Positions 56,730 to 64,000 of a stretch of DNA of 64,000 nt are shown one piece after another. A model generated the notes under the pieces. That model saw only the letters and a list, made by a program, of their open reading frames with translations, was not told the DNA's origin and made no database searches. Positions within the stretch are counted from its first letter, which is position 1. Each line of letters begins with the position of its first letter. The translations under genes and the position numbers were made by a program. This DNA is from Zizania palustris (lineage: Eukaryota > Streptophyta > Magnoliopsida > Poales > Poaceae). The stretch is from the NCBI GenBank assembly GCA_019279435.1, contig JAAALK010000286.1:51160289-51224288 (forward strand). The letters run 5' to 3'.

Positions 56730-56851
56730 GACTTGACTGCAGGAAGCCAAACAGACCCGCCTAGCCATTGACCATAGGAAATTATTTCTTGAAAATCTAC
56801 TTCATAAACTTTGTTCCTCTCCTCACTTTTATTCAACTTGCTGTTTTGTAG

Positions 56852-57631
56852 ATGCCAGTCTACCAAGTTCACAGTTACTGCCGCCACTATGAGGGCTTCG
56901 TCCGGGAGCTCCGCATGATGCTTACCTTCCTCGGGTTCCTCTTCGAACCCGAATTTCAAGGAGTGTACCCCGACGAGTTCGCCGGGCCTTGTGACGTCTC
57001 CCTCACCGTCCATGGCTCCGGAGAACATCTGCCGCCCTACACCACCGCACTTGGAGGCCCGACTTTCGACGTCGCGTGCCAACGAGTCGCCCTCCAGGCC
57101 CTCATGGAGCTGAGGATGATCTACGACGATCGTCTTCAGAACTCATCCTTCCGGCTTGTGCCGAAGCGTACTCCCGGAGCCCACCGTAGTATCTACCTCG
57201 GAGTTCACTCCGTGCGTGATCCGGTCATGGCTCGGCAGTCGCGTCTTCTGCAGGCCATGGATGATCTCCACACCGAGGCGGTGCTCGACGCCGACGAGCA
57301 CCATGAGGCGGTTGCGTTTCTTCGTGAAGAAACGAAGAACCTGATCCAGCAAAACGGCGAGCTGCAGCGCAAGATCATGGAGCTGCAGAAGGACATCGCG
57401 GAGATGGTTCCTCTTCTTCTAAGGAAGAAGAAGCCTATCCGTGAGCCCCTCCCTCGCCCCAAGAGGATCCCGCCACGACCCTCCCCCGCCAGGCCTTCCA
57501 CCAGCGCCCCTCCACCACGCCCCGGCCTCGTCTCCGACTCCATCATCGAGAATTTTCTCGAGCCCACCATCTCTCTGGAGCCGCGCGCTCGTGGTTCCGA
57601 GAGCACGGAGACCGCCTCCGGTGGCGAGTAG
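56852..57631 (+). CDS. extra ORF upstream of gag (orf0), function unknown
   Basis: 259 residues between the primer binding site and gag. The first about 130 residues form a compact, mixed-composition region (FVRELRMMLTFLGFLFEPEF, then LQALMELRMIYDD) with no domain I recognise. Residues about 150-188 (REETKNLIQQNGELQRKIME onward) are a likely coiled coil, ending in a basic KKKPIR patch. The tail is rich in Pro, Arg and Ser. It lies in a different frame from gag-pol and stops 180 bp before it. Rice gypsy elements RIRE3 and RIRE8 are known to carry such an orf0. The frame is intact in a young element, which suggests it is maintained. Confidence 0.75.
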   Translation: MPVYQVHSYCRHYEGFVRELRMMLTFLGFLFEPEFQGVYPDEFAGPCDVSLTVHGSGEHLPPYTTALGGPTFDVACQRVALQALMELRMIYDDRLQNSSFRLVPKRTPGAHRSIYLGVHSVRDPVMARQSRLLQAMDDLHTEAVLDADEHHEAVAFLREETKNLIQQNGELQRKIMELQKDIAEMVPLLLRKKKPIREPLPRPKRIPPRPSPARPSTSAPPPRPGLVSDSIIENFLEPTISLEPRARGSESTETASGGE

Positions 57632-57811
57632 GCGTTAGGAGACGCTATCTAAATAAGAATCAAAATTTTGTATGTGGTGCTGCCCACGACGAGTGTGTCA
57701 TGGGTAGAATAAAAACTTGATTGTAACAAACCATTTATGCCACTATATATAACTATGTGCTTGAATCTTATATGACTGTATTATCGTTTCGTCATTCTTT
57801 GCTTTATCGCT

Positions 57812-60800
57812 TTGTATATTCAGAAGATGGCCGACCACCAGAACACCGGCTCCAACAATGGAGCAGGAGGAAGCCGAGATGCGCCCGAGGGAGTTGTGCC
57901 CAACTGGGGTGCGACAGGCCCACGCCAATCCGGGTCGCCTTCCGCCAACCACCCCACCTTGGCGGAAATGATGGCGAATCAGAACCATCTGATCACCGCC
58001 CTCCTCACCCAAATGCAGCACCAACAGGCTCAGTTGGACCGTCTGCAGAACGGGGAGCCCGCCCCTCGCGCACCAGCACCCGCGGCCGCTCCGCAACTCT
58101 CCGAGTTCTTGCGCGTCCGCCCGCCCATCTTCTCGAGCACGACCAACCCGATGGAGGCCGGAGATTGGCTTCGCACCATCGAGAAGAAGCTCGACCTCCT
58201 CCCCTGCACGGACCGGGAGCGAGTGGCCTTCGCCACTCATCAGCTCCAGGGTCCCGCCGCTGAGTGGTGGGACAACTATCGCGCGTCCCAGCCAGAGGGC
58301 CACATGGTGACTTGGGCAGAGTTCACCATCGCCTTTCGTGCCGCCCACGTCCCCGCCGGTGTCATCGCGGTCAAGCAGCAGGAGTTCCGCGACCTGCAGC
58401 AGGGCAACAGGACTGTCATGGAGTACCTCCATGAGTTCAACCGCCTTGCCCGCTACGCACCGGAGGAAGTGCGCACCGACGCCCTCCGCCAAGCCAAGTT
58501 CCTCAGGGGACTTAAGGATGAGCTGTCCATCCAGCTCGTCGCCGCCGACTTCGCCGACTTCCAGCGGCTTGTCAACAAAGCGCTCATCCAAGAGACTGAG
58601 CAGAACAGGCTGGACCTCAAGAAGAGGAAGATGATCGCCTTCAAGCACCAGCAGGCGAACACTCAGAGGCCCCGCTTCGTCCCTCCGCCACCAGCGCCCG
58701 CCTACCATCCTCGGCCCGCCTACAGGCCACCTCATGCAGCCGGTGGATCCAACGCCGGGCATCCTCGCCCCGCTCCACCAGCTCCGGCCGCTCAGCCGGC
58801 ACCAGCCGCCAAGGCCCCGATCTTGAGGGATCGCCAAGGAAGGCCGGTCGTCTGCTTCAACTGCCGCAAGGAAGGTCACTACTCGCACCAGTGTCCTCAC
58901 CCCAAGCAGAACCAAGGCGCAGCACCCCACCAGGCCGTTCGCGCCCGCGTCAACCACATAAGCGCGGAGGAAGCTCAGGAGGCTCCTGAAGTCGTACTCG
59001 GTACGTTTACTATGAATTCCGTACCGGCCGTCATATTATTTGACTCTGGAGCAACCCACTCTTTCGTCTCGGAAGATTTTGCAAAAACAAACAATCTGGA
59101 CGTGCTCCCTCTACCCATTCCCATGGTGATTGCCACCCCCGGCAATAGGACCTCAGCTCGCTTCTACAGCCCTAAGGTTCAACTTGACATCCAAGGGGTG
59201 CTGTTTCGGGCCGAGCCTGTCCTTATCAAATGCACCGGACTCGACCTTATACTAGGGATGGATTGGTTGATGAAGCACAAGGGAGTGATCGACTGTGCCA
59301 ACAAGTCCGTCACGGTGACCAACCCTGAAGGCGTAACCGTCACCTTCCGGATGGTCAGTCGCAAACCACTCGGAGCGTCCCTTCGCTCAATAGCTCTTGA
59401 AGAGGTGCCAATAGTCAAGGAGTTTGCAGACGTTTTCCCCGAAGATCTGCCCGGGATGCCTCCCAAACGGGACATCGAATTCAGAATCGAGCTTGTCCCG
59501 GGGACCACTCCAATCTCCAAACGCCCATACCGAATGGCCGCCAATGAACTAGCCGAAGTCAAGAGCAACATCGAAGACCTCGAGCAGAAAGGTTACATCC
59601 GACCGAGTACCTCACCCTGGGGTGCACCGGTCATATTTGCCATGAAGAAGGACAAGACCAAGAGGATGTGCGTGGACTATAGAGCCTTGAACGACGTAAC
59701 CATCAAGAACAAATACCCATTGCCTCGGATCGACGACCTGTTCGATCAGCTGAAAGGATCCTCGGTGTTTTCCAAGATTGACCTCAGGTCAGGTTATCAC
59801 CAGTTGAGGATCAGGGAGGAAGATATACCCAAGACTGCTTTCACCTCCCGCTATGGACTCTACGAGTACACTGTGATGTCGTTCGGACTCACGAATGCCC
59901 CGGCCTTCTTCATGAACATGATGAACAATGTATTCATGGAGTTCTTGGACAAGTTCATCGTGGTATTCATCGACGATATCCTCGTTTACTCCAAGACCAA
60001 GGAAGAACACGAGACTCACCTCCGTCTGACCCTCGGAAAGCTAAGGGAACAGCAACTGTACGCCAAATACAGCAAGTGCGAATTTTGGTCGTCTGAGGTG
60101 AAGTTCCTCGGTCATGTAATATCTGCCGGAGGAATAGCAGTGGACCCAACCACCGTAGAAGCGGTAACCAACTGGCTACAGCCAACGACCATGACCGAGA
60201 TCCGGAGTTTTCTCGGATTGGCCGGATACTACCGCCGGTTCATCGAGAATTTTTCCAAGATCGCCAAGCCTATGACCAGACTTCTGCAGAAAGAGGTGAA
60301 GTTTGACTGGACCCCCGACTGCGAAGAGAGCTTCCAGACTCTCAAGAAGAAGCTTGTGTCAGCTCCCATTCTGACTCTGCCAGACATCCGGAAAGACTTC
60401 CACGTCTACTGTGATGCCTCTCGTCAAGGATTGGGATGTGTCTTAATGCAAGAAGGGAAAGTGATATCCTACGCCTCCCGGCAATTGAGACCGCATGAGC
60501 TGAACTACCCAACCCACGACCTGGAACTAGCAGCCGTGGTTCATGCCTTGAAGATATGGAGACATTACCTTGTGGGAAACCGGTGTGAGGTCTTCACCGA
60601 CCACAAGAGCCTCAAGTACATATTCACCCAACCAGATCTGAATCTCAGGCAAAGGAGATGGTTGGAACTGATCAAGGATTACGACTTGGGCATCCATTAT
60701 CATCCGGGCAAAGCGAACGTGGTGGCAGACGCCCTTAGTCGAAAAGGGTACTGCAATGCCATCATGATTCAAGACCAGGCTCCTCTACTTTATAAAGAGA

Positions 60801-62293
60801 TGGAAAGGCTAAACCTAGGGATCACCACTCGAGCGTACCTCGCTGCTTTGGAGTCTCGGCCTGTCTTAATAGACCAGATCCGAGAGAAGCAGAAGGAAGA
60901 CCCAGACATCCTGGAGATCCAGCAAAACATGAGGAAGGGTAAAGCCCCCGGATTCTCCGAGGATGAACATGGCACCATCTGGTTCGGAAACCGAGTATGT
61001 GTACCCAACATACCTGAGTTGAAGACTCTCATCCTTCAAGAAGCCCACGATACTCTTTACTCCATTCATCCCGGGAGTACGAAGATGTACCAAGACCTGA
61101 AGGAGAAATATTGGTGGGTCAGCATGAAGAGAGAAATAGCTGAGTATGTGGCCAAGTGCGACACATGCCGGCGAGTCAAGGCAGAGCATCAGAGACCTGC
61201 CGGACTTCTTCAACCCCTCAAAGTCCCTGAATGGAAGTGGGAAGAAATAGGAATGGACTTCATCACGGGACTGCCCAGGACCCAAGCTGGTCATGATTCT
61301 ATCTGGGTGATCGTTGATCGACTCACCAAGGTAGCCCACTTCGTTCCGGTCAAGACAACTTACACCGTCGCCAAGTTGGCTGAGTTGTATATGACCCGGA
61401 TCGTGTGCCTCCACGGAGTTCCCAAGAAGATTGTATCTGACCGCGGGAGTCAGTTTACCTCCAAGTTTTGGAAGAACCTTCAAGAGGAACTCGGCACCCG
61501 GCTGAACTTTAGCACCGCCTATCATCCACAGACCGACGGTCAAACCGAAAGGGTCAACCAGATATTGGAGGATATGCTTAGAGCTTGTGCTCTAGACTTT
61601 GGCGGAATGTGGGACAAGAACTTACCTTATGCGGAGTTCTCCTACAACAACAGCTATCAAGCCAGCCTGCAAATGTCCCCGTTCGAAGCACTCTATGGGC
61701 GTAAGTGCAGAACGCCGTTGCTCTGGGATCAAACCGGAGAATCACAACTGTTCGGGACAGATTTATTGAGAGAAGCCGAAGAGAAAGTTAAGATCATAAG
61801 AGACCGACTGAAGGCAGCCCAATCCAGGCAAAAGAGCTACGCCGATAACCGTCGAAGAGATCTAGCCTTTGAGGAGGGCGATTATGTCTACCTCCGAGTC
61901 ACTCCCCTCCGTGGCACTCAAAGGTTCAACATGAAAGGCAAACTAGCACCCCGCTACATCGGACCTTTCCAGATCCTCCGTCGACAAGGAGAAGTGGCAT
62001 ATCAACTTGAACTGCCTCTATCCTTGGCAGGCATTCATGATGTGTTCCATGTCTCACAGCTGAAGAAGTGTCTCCGTGTACCCACCGAGCAAGCCGACCT
62101 TCAGCAACTCAACGTCCAAGAAGACTTGACCTACATAGAGAGACCCGTCAAGATCTTGGAAACCAAGGAAAGAGTAACCAGAAGTCGCGTCGTCCGCTTC
62201 TGCAAAGTCCAATGGAACAACCATCCCGCAGAAGAAGCCACTTGGGAAAAAGAAGACGAGCTGAAAGCCCAATACCCCGAGCTATTCGAGTAG
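57812..62293 (+). CDS. gypsy gag-pol polyprotein, intact 1493-codon frame
   Basis: The native start is probably ATG 57827 (MADHQN), five codons into the frame. In order it has: a retrotransposon gag domain (about 110-250), a Pro/Ala-rich linker, a zinc knuckle CFNCRKEGHYSHQC (348-361), and an aspartic protease DSGATHSF (411 on). Reverse transcriptase carries FIDDIL (about 719-724), and RNase H starts at YCDASRQG (about 866). Integrase has an HHCC finger and the D-D-E residues in MDFITGLP, VSDRGSQF and TERVNQ. A C-terminal chromodomain ends near ATWEKEDELKAQYPELF. IN after RNase H is the gypsy order, and the chromodomain marks a chromovirus, which targets chromatin for integration. No stop or frameshift was seen, so the element may be autonomous. 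Confidence 0.95.
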   Translation: MYIQKMADHQNTGSNNGAGGSRDAPEGVVPNWGATGPRQSGSPSANHPTLAEMMANQNHLITALLTQMQHQQAQLDRLQNGEPAPRAPAPAAAPQLSEFLRVRPPIFSSTTNPMEAGDWLRTIEKKLDLLPCTDRERVAFATHQLQGPAAEWWDNYRASQPEGHMVTWAEFTIAFRAAHVPAGVIAVKQQEFRDLQQGNRTVMEYLHEFNRLARYAPEEVRTDALRQAKFLRGLKDELSIQLVAADFADFQRLVNKALIQETEQNRLDLKKRKMIAFKHQQANTQRPRFVPPPPAPAYHPRPAYRPPHAAGGSNAGHPRPAPPAPAAQPAPAAKAPILRDRQGRPVVCFNCRKEGHYSHQCPHPKQNQGAAPHQAVRARVNHISAEEAQEAPEVVLGTFTMNSVPAVILFDSGATHSFVSEDFAKTNNLDVLPLPIPMVIATPGNRTSARFYSPKVQLDIQGVLFRAEPVLIKCTGLDLILGMDWLMKHKGVIDCANKSVTVTNPEGVTVTFRMVSRKPLGASLRSIALEEVPIVKEFADVFPEDLPGMPPKRDIEFRIELVPGTTPISKRPYRMAANELAEVKSNIEDLEQKGYIRPSTSPWGAPVIFAMKKDKTKRMCVDYRALNDVTIKNKYPLPRIDDLFDQLKGSSVFSKIDLRSGYHQLRIREEDIPKTAFTSRYGLYEYTVMSFGLTNAPAFFMNMMNNVFMEFLDKFIVVFIDDILVYSKTKEEHETHLRLTLGKLREQQLYAKYSKCEFWSSEVKFLGHVISAGGIAVDPTTVEAVTNWLQPTTMTEIRSFLGLAGYYRRFIENFSKIAKPMTRLLQKEVKFDWTPDCEESFQTLKKKLVSAPILTLPDIRKDFHVYCDASRQGLGCVLMQEGKVISYASRQLRPHELNYPTHDLELAAVVHALKIWRHYLVGNRCEVFTDHKSLKYIFTQPDLNLRQRRWLELIKDYDLGIHYHPGKANVVADALSRKGYCNAIMIQDQAPLLYKEMERLNLGITTRAYLAALESRPVLIDQIREKQKEDPDILEIQQNMRKGKAPGFSEDEHGTIWFGNRVCVPNIPELKTLILQEAHDTLYSIHPGSTKMYQDLKEKYWWVSMKREIAEYVAKCDTCRRVKAEHQRPAGLLQPLKVPEWKWEEIGMDFITGLPRTQAGHDSIWVIVDRLTKVAHFVPVKTTYTVAKLAELYMTRIVCLHGVPKKIVSDRGSQFTSKFWKNLQEELGTRLNFSTAYHPQTDGQTERVNQILEDMLRACALDFGGMWDKNLPYAEFSYNNSYQASLQMSPFEALYGRKCRTPLLWDQTGESQLFGTDLLREAEEKVKIIRDRLKAAQSRQKSYADNRRRDLAFEEGDYVYLRVTPLRGTQRFNMKGKLAPRYIGPFQILRRQGEVAYQLELPLSLAGIHDVFHVSQLKKCLRVPTEQADLQQLNVQEDLTYIERPVKILETKERVTRSRVVRFCKVQWNNHPAEEATWEKEDELKAQYPELFE

Positions 62294-62320
62294 CGTTCCA
62301 ATCTCGAGGACGAGATTCTT

Positions 62321-62336
62321 GTAAGGGGGATAGGTT
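62321..62336 (+). other. gypsy polypurine tract
   Basis: GTAAGGGGGATAGGTT immediately precedes the 3' LTR and would prime plus-strand DNA synthesis. Confidence 0.85.
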
Positions 62337-64000
62337 TGTAACACCCCAAATTTTCAAAACAATAAAAACATTATTAAATTCAATTTATTGAAATTATTAT
62401 TTCAGAAAATACTTTTAAATCCCTTTTATACCCTTTTGAACTACAACATGGAGTAGATGACCAAATCAGGAGGTGAAACTTTTTGTATATGATCCTAAGA
62501 CCAAAATATAATTTTGAGAATTTTTATAAATTTTTACCAGCCTTGGAAGTAGCCCTAATATTTTAATCCATTTTCTGGAATTATTTTTATTCAGAAAAGT
62601 ATTATAACAGTAATGGGCTCCCCTCCCTCCCTTCCTCTCTCCCGGCCGGCCCAGCCCGTTACCGCGCCCGCCTTAGACTGACACATGGACCCCACCTGTC
62701 GGCGCCAAATTTTTCCCCTCGCGCGCGAACCCGACGCCCCGGCCCCACCCGTCAGGCGCCACCCTCGCCCGCTCGCGCTCACTGGTCAGTGGCCCCCGCA
62801 TGTCAGTTCCGTCTTCAACCCCGCGCCGTCGCCCCCAAACTACGCCGGCCACCTTTACTCCCTCGGATCCGCCCCCGCCGGCCCCCTCACCCTAATCACT
62901 CGCCGGCAATGAATTCCCCTCAACGCGCCGACCGTTTTCCCCCTATTAATTCGGCCGATTCGCGTCCAGGTTCGATGAACCGCGTCAACCCGAGCTCACC
63001 GGCGTCATGGCGTCATTAACCTCGGCCACCGTCAATTGCGCCCTCCCTGCCCCCGCCGGTGCCTCTATTTAAGTCCTTGCCCTCCACCGCGTTCGGTTCA
63101 CGCAACCATTCGCACTCAGACCAAGCAGAGCGCCCGCACTTCGCCGGTTAGAGCACTCCCTCTATTTCGTCTCCGGCCGCCCCTCGTCGTCGCCTCAGAC
63201 CACCTCCGCCCGTGCCTTCACCACCATCGTGACCGCCGGGACCTCCCCAACGCCGGCCACCACTCCGTCGACGACAACCCTCGCCGGATCGCCGTCGCCG
63301 TCCAGAACCCGAACACCTCCACCGCCCCCGCTCGTCGCCGGCCTCGCTCCGTCGACCTTTTCTCACCGCCGAGGTACCCTCGTGATCCCCGTAGCACCCT
63401 CGTTCCGTTTTAGGCCTTAGACTAGGTCGCCGTCGCTCGCCGTGGCCGCTGGCCCGCTCGCCGTCGTCGGAGAAGACGACCGGCACGGGTCGAGTACCCG
63501 TGCCGTGTCGGATTCGATCCACGCCGTGCGATCCAGATCTAACGGCCCGGATTTAATCCCTCGTGCGATTTAATCGGCGCCGTCGGATCTGAGTGAAGGG
63601 GTACGTTTTAATCTCGTGCGTCCATCTGTATTTAAAACCCGCGTTTAATCCTGTGCGTCCACGTGGTACCGGTTCGCACGTTTTAATCCTGGCCGTCCGT
63701 AGCCACTTGCGCGTCCCGCCTCGCCCTCGCGCGTCGGATCTGGATCCGACGGTCCAGATTGACCCGGCGCACGCGCACAGTGCGCGGGTTCACCGTGGGC
63801 CTGGCTCACCGTGGACCCGAGAGGTTTAAAATTTGAAAATAAAATTCCAGAAATGCTTTTAAACTTGTAAAATTCATATCTAATGCATTTGAACTCTAAA
63901 AATTACCATTCCAATTTCAGGAAATTCATAAAATTATTCTCTACACATTTATGCAATAAAAACAGTAGGTTTACTTTGACATTCTCATGTTTACTCAAAT
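62337..64000 (+). repeat. gypsy 3' LTR, partial at the window edge
   Basis: 1664 bp, identical to 53336-54999 except for one base that I found. By its offset it should end near 65714, outside the window. Confidence 0.95.

Larger units (their letters stand above)
53336..64000 (+). mobile_element. Ty3/gypsy chromovirus (Tekay/Del, RIRE3/RIRE8-like), 3' end outside the window
   Basis: The 5' LTR is 53336-56713 and the 3' LTR starts at 62337, an offset of 9001. Between them are a tRNA-Met primer binding site, an extra ORF, a gag-pol frame ending in a chromodomain, and a polypurine tract. LTRs begin TGTAACACCCC and the 5' one ends GCGCTACA. In the 1664 bp of 3' LTR visible I found one difference from the 5' LTR (CTTCGCC against CTTCACC, near 54219 and 63220), so the insertion is very recent. 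The extra upstream ORF and long LTRs recall RIRE3 and RIRE8 of rice. The left duplicate ATTGA (53331-53335) has its partner outside the window. Confidence 0.95.

Noticed and set aside
57743..58957. 404-codon minus-strand frame opposite gag
   Set aside because: Shadow of the intact gag-pol frame with no domain of its own.

Overview
The window looks like nuclear DNA of a grass, most likely rice (Oryza). The evidence is the Stowaway, CACTA-like and Mutator-like MITEs, Helitrons with a CTAG 3' end, a gypsy element of the RIRE3/RIRE8 type, and four host genes that read as monocot genes. No bacterial-style operons, rRNA or complete tRNA genes, or CRISPR arrays are visible. From memory only, a SAWTOOTH-type BELL gene followed by a RICESLEEPER-like gene would fit the long arm of rice chromosome 3. 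I could not check that placement.

Layout. 1-825 is the end of a CACTA transposon running in from the left. 826-12300 is gene-poor and holds a Helitron remnant, a long (CT)n tract, a hAT transposase remnant and a cluster of MITEs. 12300-21990 is a large BEL1-like (BELL/TALE) homeobox gene of the SAWTOOTH class, in four coding exons encoding 779 residues. Its first coding intron can only be read in frame with a GC donor, and the acceptor of intron 2 is duplicated 77 bp upstream. 22597-27833 is a young but dead copia retrotransposon inserted into a CACTA-like element. 31385-33095 is a two-exon minus-strand gene for a 76-residue membrane protein. 38503-39063 is an intronless minus-strand PR-1/CAP gene that has lost three of the four usual cavity residues. 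40577-44256 is a Helitron carrying pieces of at least two unrelated host genes: a spermidine-synthase-like methyltransferase and an NAD-dependent glycerol-3-phosphate dehydrogenase. 44905-47061 is a domesticated hAT transposase gene of the DAYSLEEPER/RICESLEEPER type. 48778-53335 is a transposon graveyard with a hAT MITE, a LINE tail, a small Helitron and a nested LTR containing a TTCGAA-rich insert. 53336 to the window end is a very young gypsy chromovirus with LTRs of about 3.4 kb, an extra ORF upstream of gag, and an intact 1493-codon gag-pol frame. Its 3' LTR runs out of the window.

The genes do not form a pathway. The host genes are an organ-patterning transcription factor, a small membrane protein, a secreted defence-family protein and a domesticated DNA-binding protein, and everything else is transposable-element turnover. 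The observations I would follow first are the chimeric Helitron, the GC-AG intron and duplicated acceptor in the BELL gene, the degenerate CAP cavity, and the TTCGAA-rich insert.
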